In this document: in pieces, positions 15,858-22,474 of the stretch
How positions within the stretch are numbered: the first letter of the stretch is position 1
Layout of the letters: every line of letters begins with the position of its first letter
NCBI GenBank assembly: GCA_947502805.1
Contig: CANNBR010000003.1
Coordinates: forward strand, 1-29,054
Source of the DNA: a bacterium
GTDB taxonomy: Bacteria; Babelota; Babeliae; Babelales; CAIQNR01
Length of the DNA: 29,054 nucleotides
Direction: 5' to 3'
The notes under the pieces: generated by a model
Databases searched by the model: none
What the model saw: the letters and a program-made list of their open reading frames with translations, nothing else
Told to the model about the DNA's origin: nothing
Made by a program: the position numbers and the translations under genes

Positions 15858-16106
15858 TTACTCATCAAATTTTAAAATCAAATGGTGATCATCACGATAG
15901 ATGCCAACAACCCCAATAAGTTTATTTTTAATGAATGCGCCAAAAATATCTGCTGTTTGGCATGACTTTTTCCAATATTCATCATCTTTAGTAACTTCTT
16001 CTTCATAAGTACTGGCGAAACTTAGCGGAGAGGTTTGCAGGGCCTACAGTCTAAATTATTTCCAAAGAGCAGCATCCACCGAAGTTAAGGTACGTATACT
16101 AATCAT
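15858..16106 (-). pseudogene. GNAT acetyltransferase remnant with two in-frame stop codons
   Basis: Reading from the ATG at 16106 gives MISIRTLTSVDAALWK, stop, FRL, stop, ALQTSPLSFASTYEEEV and on to DIFGAFIKNKLIGVVGIYRDD, ending at a third stop (15858-15860) after 82 codons. The pattern is the N-terminal half of a GNAT-family N-acetyltransferase. Both early stops (TAA 16056-16058, TAG 16044-16046) sit where family members commonly have Glu in the KEFRLEALQTSP-type helix, so each is one base from a Glu codon. The acetyl-CoA-binding C-terminal half is missing. The start abuts the stop of the upstream MNT-HEPN gene and has an AGAGGA site, so it was once the third gene of that operon. Confidence 0.8.
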
Positions 16107-16808
16107 TTATTTTTCCTCTACCTCATAACCAAGTCGTTTTTTCAAAGCTGCATACGTTTTTCTCATCACTGGCTCATAACGTTTTATATGTTCAAATATC
16201 TTTTTTGCATCATCTTCTTTATAAACATGAGAGCTATTATTTCTATCCTCTAGCATAGCAATCCACATCTTCTCATCTTCAATAAATCCGAACTGAAAAG
16301 CCTTTGCCATACTCTCTCGTGGCGTTTGGACTTCTATTTTTTCATACGCCAAAATCTTCTTAAGAACTTTCCAGTATAATTCAATAGCACATTCAAATCG
16401 TTGAATGGTCGAATCACGTAAATACACATTGGTATTTATATCTTTTTCAGCCAAAACTTCTTGCAACCTATCTAATGCATTTCCCAAGTAGTTAAAGGAA
16501 TCTTCCCACACTGTTTTATCCATAAAATCACCCTTTTTGGCATATAAAATTTTTCTATATTTCAAAACATTGTTCTTAAATACTCCATCTTCAAGAGTAT
16601 CAAACCGAATACAATCTATCTTTAATAAAGTATTCGCCTGGGCAACAACATCTAAGATAATGCTCCATTCATCATCTCCTGCGCTCGGACAAACAACAGC
16701 GACATCAATATCAGATAGCTTTAAGCTATCTCCACGAGCACGAGAGCCATAAAGCCATACTTCATCAATAAAGGGCAACCGTGCCAAATTTTTTACAAAC
16801 TCATACAT
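16107..16808 (-). CDS. Fused nucleotidyltransferase (MNT)-HEPN protein
   Basis: 233 residues with two modules normally encoded by separate genes. Residues 1-95 are a minimal nucleotidyltransferase with GSRARGDSLKLSDID (G21-D35, the GSx10DxD signature) and a third acidic residue at D65. Residues 100-230 are a helical HEPN/HI0074-like substrate-binding domain with RNNSSHVY (R189, H194, Y196), matching the Rx4HxY ribonuclease-type motif of HepT toxins. In type VII toxin-antitoxin pairs the MNT partner AMPylates the HEPN toxin near this motif. Here both are in one chain, so the activity may act in cis. The gene lies 11 nt after the EamA gene and ends just before the GNAT remnant. A non-toxic modifying enzyme is an alternative. 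Confidence 0.85.
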   Translation of the reverse strand: MYEFVKNLARLPFIDEVWLYGSRARGDSLKLSDIDVAVVCPSAGDDEWSIILDVVAQANTLLKIDCIRFDTLEDGVFKNNVLKYRKILYAKKGDFMDKTVWEDSFNYLGNALDRLQEVLAEKDINTNVYLRDSTIQRFECAIELYWKVLKKILAYEKIEVQTPRESMAKAFQFGFIEDEKMWIAMLEDRNNSSHVYKEDDAKKIFEHIKRYEPVMRKTYAALKKRLGYEVEEK

Positions 16809-16819
16809 ACTGGAAAACC

Positions 16820-17746
16820 CTATTTCGTCTTTTTAGTAAAAAAACTATTCCATTTTTGTGCAAGAGCGCTGCCGCCTAAACGCTTACCAAAGAGTGTCAC
16901 TATCGCACCTAGCAAAATAACAACCACTCCAATCATCTGAGTGGAAGTAATAGTTTCTTCTAATAACAGAACCCCAAAACCCAAAACAAATATAGGCTCA
17001 AGCACCGAAAGCAATGATGCTTTTTCTAAACTAATATATTCCAAGGAGCGCAATATCAGTAAAATAGGTAATGCGGTACACAATGTTCCAAGAGCAATAA
17101 TATTCATCCACGTATGAAAATCGTGGGGGACAAAAAAACTACCTTCAGCGTATGCAGCTACAAAACAAGTTATCAAACATCCAATTGATACCATCAATGT
17201 GGACATCAAAGGAGAAACAGTACTGTTATCGCTTGCGATCAAATAACAGGCATAAGAAAAAGCGGATGCCACTGCAAGCAATAATCCAAAGACATCAAAT
17301 GTTAAATCTTGACCACTCCCTAATAAACACATTCCCAGTAAAATAAGACCAACTGCGCCATAATATGTTTTAGGAATTTCAGATTTATATAAAAATTTAT
17401 TCAAAAGAATAACCATCACTGGATAGGTAAAAAACATTACCATCGCAAGGCCAGTACTAATATATTTGCAAGCAATAAAGTATAAAATGGCAGTGATACT
17501 ATAAAAAGAAACCCCATATAAAAATACTTTTATAAGATCCTTTGGCTTTTTAAAAACCGTTTTATAATGAGGTAGTACAAACAAGGCAACTACTATCGAC
17601 CCCACCACAAAACGCCAAAAAAGCATATTGTAAACGGAAAAATTCTCATTCATGAGAGTTACGCCAAAGTACCCAAGCAACCCAAAACAAATTCCTGAAC
17701 TAACGGCATACAGAACACCTTTGTGTTCATTTGATAATAATTTCAT
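16820..17746 (-). CDS. EamA-family transporter (drug/metabolite superfamily)
   Basis: A 308-residue inner-membrane protein with ten predicted helices in two EamA repeats. The first repeat includes SSGICFGLLGYFGV and FWRFVVGSIVVALFVL; the second starts near LLLAVASAFSYACYLIA and ends ESLEKASLLSVLEPIFVLGFGVLLLEE-like (E at the end of helix 9). Such proteins export or import small metabolites or amino acids; the substrate cannot be told. An AGGA is about 6 nt before the ATG. It begins an operon with the MNT-HEPN gene and the GNAT remnant. Confidence 0.9.
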   Translation of the reverse strand: MKLLSNEHKGVLYAVSSGICFGLLGYFGVTLMNENFSVYNMLFWRFVVGSIVVALFVLPHYKTVFKKPKDLIKVFLYGVSFYSITAILYFIACKYISTGLAMVMFFTYPVMVILLNKFLYKSEIPKTYYGAVGLILLGMCLLGSGQDLTFDVFGLLLAVASAFSYACYLIASDNSTVSPLMSTLMVSIGCLITCFVAAYAEGSFFVPHDFHTWMNIIALGTLCTALPILLILRSLEYISLEKASLLSVLEPIFVLGFGVLLLEETITSTQMIGVVVILLGAIVTLFGKRLGGSALAQKWNSFFTKKTK

Positions 17747-17911
17747 ATATTCCTGCTTTCGTAATCAGACCCCGTCCTCTTTTTGAACTTATAGTTCAGT
17801 ATAAAATTACCCATAAATAAAGCAATAAATGCTACTGTGGCCTTCATACGAAATTACCCAAATGGTCTAATAGTTTGCAGGTGCGCTACTACCACCTAGT
17901 GCGGTCATTAG

Positions 17912-17952
17912 AATGAATAAAAAGGGTTGAAAAGGAGAAATCTTTATTCATT
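17912..17952. terminator. Weak hairpin overlapping the end of the next gene
   Basis: AATGAATAAA pairs with TTTATTCATT across a 21-nt loop that includes the end of the minus-strand gene. The loop is large and no clean T-run follows, so this is only a possible terminator. Confidence 0.3.
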
Positions 17953-18420
17953 TTTTATTTGTGAAAAATCACCTACCTTACAAACTTGCACAACTGTTTT
18001 TTTAATAGATTTTATATACATGCCATCACTACTAGACTGCATATTAGCTTTAATATCAAACACTCCCTTTTTTTCAGTCCACCAACGAAATACTATTTCA
18101 CAGCGATTGGTATCACTATTGTCAGGAATATAGCCCACATCAGTAACCTTCCAAAATCCATAAATACAGTTAGTTTTTTTAAGGTGTTCTTTAAAATAAA
18201 CTTTTGAAGAAGCTATAACTTTAAAGTTAGAAATCTCCCTATAATCATCAGAATAAAGAGCATCTAGAGCAGCTTCAAACTCTATAGACATACTTAGCTC
18301 TTCACCATATTGTTCACCAACTAATGTAATAAATTTCTGCGCTAATGCATGGGCTTGATGCTGAGCAGCTTGCATACCTGAGAAAATCGATAGCGCTAAA
18401 AGACATCCCGAAAACTTCAT
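17944..18420 (-). CDS. Small exported protein, function unknown
   Basis: 158 residues from the ATG at 18420, chosen because AGGGAG lies 6 nt upstream and a clean signal peptide then opens the protein (MKFSGCLLALSIFSGMQAA, cleaved before Q). A longer frame from 18450 would bury the signal. The mature part begins with a helix (HALAQKFITLVGEQYGEEL) and continues with alternating strands (EIVFRWWTEKKGVFDIKANMQ, DGMYIKSIKKTVVQV). This could be an NTF2-like fold, but that is a guess from pattern only. It follows the next membrane-anchored gene by 39 nt and is probably co-transcribed. Confidence 0.75.
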   Translation of the reverse strand: MKFSGCLLALSIFSGMQAAQHQAHALAQKFITLVGEQYGEELSMSIEFEAALDALYSDDYREISNFKVIASSKVYFKEHLKKTNCIYGFWKVTDVGYIPDNSDTNRCEIVFRWWTEKKGVFDIKANMQSSSDGMYIKSIKKTVVQVCKVGDFSQIKNE

Positions 18421-18459
18421 ATACATCTCCCTAAGAAAATCGCTACTCACTTTACCTTC

Positions 18460-19239
18460 TTATACCTCTAGCTCAAGCGGTTCTATCGTGCTTCTAATCC
18501 CATTTAAAAGAGCCTTAAGGGCTCCATCACTAAAAGGCTCTTCATTTTTTAGATCAATAAGATTTCTCAATTTTTGCTCACCAATACTTCTTTTAAATGG
18601 ATCAAGGTACTCGCTCAGCCCTCTACATAACAAAGCAGCTTCATCATTACCTAAAACAAAAAGCTCATAACGATAACCTTCAGTATCTACTCCCTTTAGC
18701 AATACGCTGATTTTCTTTGTTTCTTTATGTTTTATCAATGAAGCTTTATAGCCTTCAGCTCTAAAACTTTCTTTGTTTTTGATAACTTGTTTCACTATCC
18801 GAATCATTTCTATTTTTTTTGCTTTTTCTTCAAGTATATCAATCTCTTCTTGCTCTTCGCTTAGCCACTTTTGGCCACATGCCATTAGTTCTAAAATACC
18901 TGGCGTCAAATCGGTTTGTTCTGAATCGGAAAGCAGACTCGTTACTTCTGGAGATACTAGAGGCGAACTCATTACTTCTGGAGATACTAGAGAATGGTGA
19001 AAGATACTTTCTTTTCTTGATTGCCTAACCTTGTACATAATTGCAGCTGTTCCTAAAACTGCTATACCACCAAAAAGATAGGGGTGCTGTTTGAGCGTAT
19101 CTTTTATAGAGCTTGAAAAAGCATAGGTCATCTCCGCCTCATACATTGAAGAATCTAAATAAGCACCATAGCCTAAGCTACTTGCATAGGCATTATGCAC
19201 CATACACATGCCTAAGATCATTACTATTCTCATCTTCAT
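18460..19239 (-). CDS. Exported or membrane-anchored protein with a short repeat, function unknown
   Basis: A 259-residue protein not recognised. Residues 1-19 are a signal peptide (MKMRIVMILGMCMVHNAYA). Residues about 53-70 (YLFGGIAVLGTAAIMYKV) are a second hydrophobic segment, probably a membrane anchor. Next comes a Ser/Pro-rich linker with LVSPEV twice, a charged likely coiled coil (EEQEEIDILEEKAKKIEMIRIV) and a C-terminal mixed domain (GYRYELFVLGNDEAALLCRGL). It is the first gene of a pair with the small exported protein downstream. The divergent 19,240-19,395 gap must contain its promoter. Confidence 0.75.
   Translation of the reverse strand: MKMRIVMILGMCMVHNAYASSLGYGAYLDSSMYEAEMTYAFSSSIKDTLKQHPYLFGGIAVLGTAAIMYKVRQSRKESIFHHSLVSPEVMSSPLVSPEVTSLLSDSEQTDLTPGILELMACGQKWLSEEQEEIDILEEKAKKIEMIRIVKQVIKNKESFRAEGYKASLIKHKETKKISVLLKGVDTEGYRYELFVLGNDEAALLCRGLSEYLDPFKRSIGEQKLRNLIDLKNEEPFSDGALKALLNGIRSTIEPLELEV
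18942..18992 (-). repeat. Two 21-nt direct repeats, period 30 nt
   Basis: Identical 21-nt segments at 18942-18962 and 18972-18992 encode the LVSPEV units of the linker. This is a simple in-frame duplication of ten codons. Confidence 0.75.
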
Positions 19240-19395
19240 CTCTTACTCCTTGCTTTATCTTTCCCTATTATTTTGTCATCTACTCTTTCTATCAAACCTG
19301 ACACATTCTTTACTAGTAAGCGTTTTTTATTACTAAAAATTTGCAAAAATTATGAATTTCAAAGAAAATTCAGATAATTCTCACTTCTGCAATCC

Positions 19396-20370
19396 ATGAA
19401 AGAGGCTATGATAAAAACAAAAATACTTACTGCGCTTCATATAGATGAAGCGGTCGCTTTACTCAAAAATGGTGAGGTAGTCGCACTGCCTACCGAAACA
19501 GTCTATGGCCTTGCAGCAGATGCTAAAAACGTTGAGGCTATCAATAAAATTTTTATCTCTAAAGGCAGACCTTCCGAACACCCTTTAATTGTTCATATCG
19601 ATACGCTTGATAGAGTAGGTGAATGGACAGAAAACATTTCAGAAGATGCAAAAAAACTGGCTAAACACTTCTGGCCAGGACCTCTTACGATGATATTCAC
19701 CAAAAAAAATAGTGTGAGCTCACTTATAACCGGAGGTTTATCTACTGTTGCAGTAAGGATTCCCAACCATCCAATAGCGCTTGAAATAATTAAAAAACTA
19801 GGAAATGGAATAGTTGCTCCTTCTGCTAATGCGCACAAAAAAACAAGTCCTACGCAAGCCGAACATGTACTCAAAACCTTAGATGGGAAAATTGCAGCAA
19901 TCGTCGATGGTGGAACCTGCAGTATTGGTATTGAATCAACTATCATTGATATGTCTAAAGAAGTACCAGTTATTTTAAGGCCGGGAGCTATCACCCAGGA
20001 AATGATAGAAAAAGTTCTTGGTATAGCCATTGAAAGCCCCTTAAAACATAACGAAAAAGTTTCTGGAAACATGGAGTTTCATTACCAACCAGAAAAACCT
20101 TTATATATCATGACTCGCGATCACATAGAAAAACTGTTACCAACAGAAGACGCTCTTGCAATCATGCATTATTCAAACCTGCATCAAAGTAAAAATATAA
20201 CCTACTATGCAATGCCTACCGAAAAAACACTCTACGCACAGGCTTTATATGCCACACTCCACACCATAGATAGCACCGATGTAAAAAAAATAATTGTTGA
20301 AAAACCACCTTTTTTAAGTGAATGGTCTGATATCAACGATCGGTTAATTAAAGCTTCATCAAAAAAATAA
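19396..20370 (+). CDS. sua5: L-threonylcarbamoyladenylate synthase (Sua5/TsaC)
   Basis: A 324-residue protein. It makes threonylcarbamoyl-AMP from threonine, bicarbonate and ATP, the first step of the t6A37 modification of ANN-decoding tRNAs. The YrdC domain spans about residues 14-200, with LPTETVYGLAADA, SKGRPSEHPL (K56, R58), WPGPLTMIF, VAVRIPNHPIA, APSANAHKKTSPTQ and GIESTIIDM, then RPGAIT. The remaining 120 or so residues form the C-terminal Sua5 domain that distinguishes it from the shorter TsaC. An ATG at 19408 follows AAAGAGG too closely (2 nt), and the ATG at 19396 has no SD, so the start is unsure by four codons. It is a single plus-strand gene among minus-strand neighbours. Confidence 0.94.
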   Translation: MKEAMIKTKILTALHIDEAVALLKNGEVVALPTETVYGLAADAKNVEAINKIFISKGRPSEHPLIVHIDTLDRVGEWTENISEDAKKLAKHFWPGPLTMIFTKKNSVSSLITGGLSTVAVRIPNHPIALEIIKKLGNGIVAPSANAHKKTSPTQAEHVLKTLDGKIAAIVDGGTCSIGIESTIIDMSKEVPVILRPGAITQEMIEKVLGIAIESPLKHNEKVSGNMEFHYQPEKPLYIMTRDHIEKLLPTEDALAIMHYSNLHQSKNITYYAMPTEKTLYAQALYATLHTIDSTDVKKIIVEKPPFLSEWSDINDRLIKASSKK

Positions 20371-20452
20371 TCACTGATATTAAGGGATGAGCTGAATGCT
20401 GTGCTGACCGCGCACTCGAAAAAACCAATAGCATTAACATGTATCGGCCAAG

Positions 20453-20467
20453 TCTAAAATGAAGTGC
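20453..20467. repeat. Second copy of the TCTAAAATGAAGTGC motif
   Basis: Identical to 14232-14246 over 15 nt and followed by GACAAC. It is again in a short non-coding gap. See that entry for the insertion-sequence remnant idea. Confidence 0.4.
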
Positions 20468-20483
20468 GACAACTTTCTAAAAT

Positions 20484-21050
20484 TTATTTATTTTTCTCTC
20501 TTAAATCTACCTTGCGTATTTTGTTTTGGTAGTCTTTAAGAAATTCTTGATAGGTCTGCGCAATTTCATCATGAAACTCCGAATATGCATTCCACACACT
20601 TTGCCCCCATTTGGTAACCAGCTCTTGATGCTCTTCAGGGGTAGTCGCTTTAACAACCTCTTCAACAGTCATCCAGGTAGGCCATTCCAAACGCGTTCTT
20701 AACGGCCAGTCATATTTTAAATCGGTGGCTTGTTTAAAAAACTGCAAAACTTCTGCGTGAAGCGCCTTTTTACCAAAAACTAAATATAATCCAATAAGGT
20801 GCAAATTGGCCGATTGGCGGGCCTTACGCTCTCTTTGTTTGCCAAGATGTTGAGCTGCATAGGCATCCAAGGTGATGCGGTGAACATTAAAACATTCAGC
20901 GCTCCCATATTCTCTTCCAAGAATTTCAGAATACGTATGCCAGCATTCAGGCATCGATTCAATATACTCGTCATAGGCGCGCAATGTTGCATCTTCTAGA
21001 AACAATTCTCCGCAGCCAGGACACGGTTTTTTATACTTTTTTATCTTCAT
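20484..21050 (-). CDS. DUF5946-like protein with an N-terminal CxxC
   Basis: A 188-residue soluble protein. It begins with a CPGCGE pair (C10, C13) that could bind metal, followed by MPECWHTYSEILGREY, then VHRITLDAYAAQH and a helix with HLIGLYLVFG. The spacing of CPGCG, ECW and VHR-DAYAAQH recalls the DUF5946 family of unknown function; this assignment is from memory of the pattern. The rest is helical and charged (WGQSVWNAYSEFHDEIAQTY). The SD AAGGAG is about 11 nt upstream of the ATG. It appears to be a single-gene unit downstream of the rpsB-tRNA terminator. Confidence 0.75.
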   Translation of the reverse strand: MKIKKYKKPCPGCGELFLEDATLRAYDEYIESMPECWHTYSEILGREYGSAECFNVHRITLDAYAAQHLGKQRERKARQSANLHLIGLYLVFGKKALHAEVLQFFKQATDLKYDWPLRTRLEWPTWMTVEEVVKATTPEEHQELVTKWGQSVWNAYSEFHDEIAQTYQEFLKDYQNKIRKVDLREKNK

Positions 21051-21076
21051 ACTATTAAAAGCTCCTTACACTATCA

Positions 21077-21100
21077 CGCCATAGCTTTAGCGACGGCGGA
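21077..21100. repeat. Palindromic element copy
   Basis: The segment begins CGCCATAGCTTTAGCGACGG and ends CGGA. It belongs to the same family as the hairpins near 12.6 kb, in inverted orientation. Non-coding. Confidence 0.6.
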
Positions 21101-21117
21101 CCATTTTTCTACATAAA

Positions 21118-21142
21118 ATAGGCACCCTTAACGGATGCCTAT
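21118..21142 (-). terminator. Intrinsic terminator of rpsB/tRNA-Ser
   Basis: Read on the minus strand, ATAGGCATCC pairs with GGGTGCCTAT around a GTTAA loop (10 bp including one U-G), then TTTATG follows. The wobble exists only on the minus strand, which supports that direction. Confidence 0.7.
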
Positions 21143-21181
21143 CTTTGGTTTCTTTTTACAATTCCACTCAAAGAATCAAGC

Positions 21182-21210
21182 CCTCCGTCGCTCTTGCGAG
21201 CTTTGGCGGA
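21182..21210. repeat. Palindromic element copy
   Basis: The segment starts CCTCCGTCGCTCTTGCGAGC and ends GGCGGA. GCTC/GAGC and TCCGTC/GGCGGA form the stem (one G-T). It is 53 nt from the tRNA 3' end. Confidence 0.6.
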
Positions 21211-21232
21211 CAGCTTTCACTCTAAGTTCTTA

Positions 21233-21266
21233 TCGCCTGCCAGCTGAAGCCTTCGCGAAAGCTGGT
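21233..21266. repeat. Palindromic element abutting the tRNA-Ser 3' end
   Basis: CCAGCT (21240-21245) pairs with AGCTGG (21260-21265) around a GAAGCCTTCGCGAA loop. The right arm overlaps the positions that read CCA at the tRNA 3' end. Confidence 0.6.
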
Positions 21267-21354
21267 GGAGAGAGAGGGATTCGAACCCTCGATACCCCTT
21301 TCAGGATATACACGATTTCCAATCGTGCTCTTTCGACCGCTCAGACATCTCTCC
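21263..21354 (-). tRNA. tRNA-Ser (GGA anticodon)
   Basis: Acceptor GGAGAGA pairs with TCTCTCC, the D-arm is TGAGCGGTCGAAAGAG, and the anticodon stem CACGA/TCGTG encloses loop TTGGAAA, giving anticodon GGA (codons UCC and UCU). A long variable arm (TATCCTGAAAGGGGTA) marks the class II serine type. The T-arm is GAGGGTTCGAATCCCTC. The DNA continues ACCA after the acceptor, so CCA is encoded. The discriminator base is A where bacterial tRNA-Ser usually has G. It lies 11 nt after rpsB on the same strand and may share its transcript. Confidence 0.95.
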
Positions 21355-21365
21355 CTAAATATGCC

Positions 21366-22364
21366 TTATTTTTTAGGAGCGCCGCCGCCGTCTTTTTTAG
21401 GACCAAAGCTCTTGTTAAAAGACTTCCTTGGAGCTCCAGACTTGTTACCACCACCAGGAGTGAAAGGTTTTGAACCACCTTCACGACGCGGAGTAAAAGT
21501 CTTTTTACCAACAGTTTTTTTAGCGCCACCTTTAGCATCTTCTTCATCTTCTTTTTCTAAGAAAGCAACGAGTGCTTCGTTAGTAGGGTGAAGTGCTTTA
21601 TGAGCATCAACAGCTTCTTTACGTTCTGCACGTTTCTTTTCACGAAGAAGTTCTTGTTCTTGTTCTTCTGCTTTCTTTTTAACGTCAGCAACTTGCTTTC
21701 CACGCAATACAGCTTCAGCCAATGGCTTAATAACTGCTTCAATTGAATGCACAGAATCATCATTTCCTGGGATTACGTAGTTAACCAACAATGGATCACC
21801 ATTGGTATCAACAAGCGCAAATACCGGAACGCCAACCATTGCAGCTTCTTTAATTGCAGACATTTCTTTTTTAACGTCAACAACAATAATTGCGCCTACT
21901 GGCCATACCAAGTGAACGATACCGCCGATATTTTTTTCTAATCTTTCAACGATTTTTTTGAACGTGTTTAATTCTTTTTTGGTGTAGTGATTAGTATCAG
22001 CTTTTTCTACAACATCTTGGAAATGTAAGTAGCGAGTAACTGATTTTTTCACTTGTGGGAAGTTAGTGAGTGTTCCACCAATCCAACGATGAGTTACATA
22101 AGGCATAGAAACTGACTGAGCCGCATCACGCATTGTTTGCTGTGCAGCTTTTTTTGTTCCAATCCAAAGAATAGTTTTACCATCAGCAGCAATTTGCTCT
22201 AACAATTTGCATGACTTATCCAATTGGAATGCAGTCTTTGCAACGTTGATAAGGTGAACACCATTTTTGGTTCCCCAGATGTAGGGAGCCATGCGCGGGT
22301 TCCAACGTGAGGCCTGATGACCAAAGTGAACGCCCGCTTTTACTAACACACGAAAATCTATCAT
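21366..22364 (-). CDS. rpsB: 30S ribosomal protein S2 with a long basic tail
   Basis: A 332-residue protein. The core (about 1-235) is a clear S2: VKAGVHFGHQASRWNPRMAPYIWGTKNG in pieces, ILWIGTKKAAQ, HRWIGGTLTNF, VDVKKEMSAIKEA, VPVFALVDTNGDP and YVIPGNDDS. S2 sits at the 30S head-body junction with S1. The last 95 or so residues are extra: a charged coil (EEQEQELLREKKRAERKEA) and then a disordered basic tail (KTFTPRREGGSKPFTPGG and NKSFGPKKDGGG). Typical S2 proteins end near residue 230-260. SD AGGAAGGA is about 6 nt before the ATG. tsf is not next to it; tRNA-Ser follows instead. Confidence 0.95.
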   Translation of the reverse strand: MIDFRVLVKAGVHFGHQASRWNPRMAPYIWGTKNGVHLINVAKTAFQLDKSCKLLEQIAADGKTILWIGTKKAAQQTMRDAAQSVSMPYVTHRWIGGTLTNFPQVKKSVTRYLHFQDVVEKADTNHYTKKELNTFKKIVERLEKNIGGIVHLVWPVGAIIVVDVKKEMSAIKEAAMVGVPVFALVDTNGDPLLVNYVIPGNDDSVHSIEAVIKPLAEAVLRGKQVADVKKKAEEQEQELLREKKRAERKEAVDAHKALHPTNEALVAFLEKEDEEDAKGGAKKTVGKKTFTPRREGGSKPFTPGGGNKSGAPRKSFNKSFGPKKDGGGAPKK

Positions 22365-22399
22365 GAGATCCTTCCTACAGGGTTATACGACTATTTTCT

Positions 22400-22422
22400 G
22401 GCTCAGCTTTAAGCTGGAGGCC
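22400..22422 (-). promoter_or_regulatory. Hairpin in the rpsB leader
   Basis: GGC/GCC and CAGC/GCTG form an interrupted stem 36 nt before the rpsB start. rpsB leaders are often autoregulated by S2; whether this hairpin takes part is only a possibility. Confidence 0.35.
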
Positions 22423-22474
22423 ACCCTGACTTAAGAAAATAGGCTTTTATAATGCTGTTAATCGTATCAGACTC

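Noticed and set aside
21265..21591. Open frame MEREGFEPSIPLSGYTRF over the tRNA
   Set aside because: This is the well-known false protein read across the 3' half of a tRNA-Ser gene, running on into antisense rpsB.
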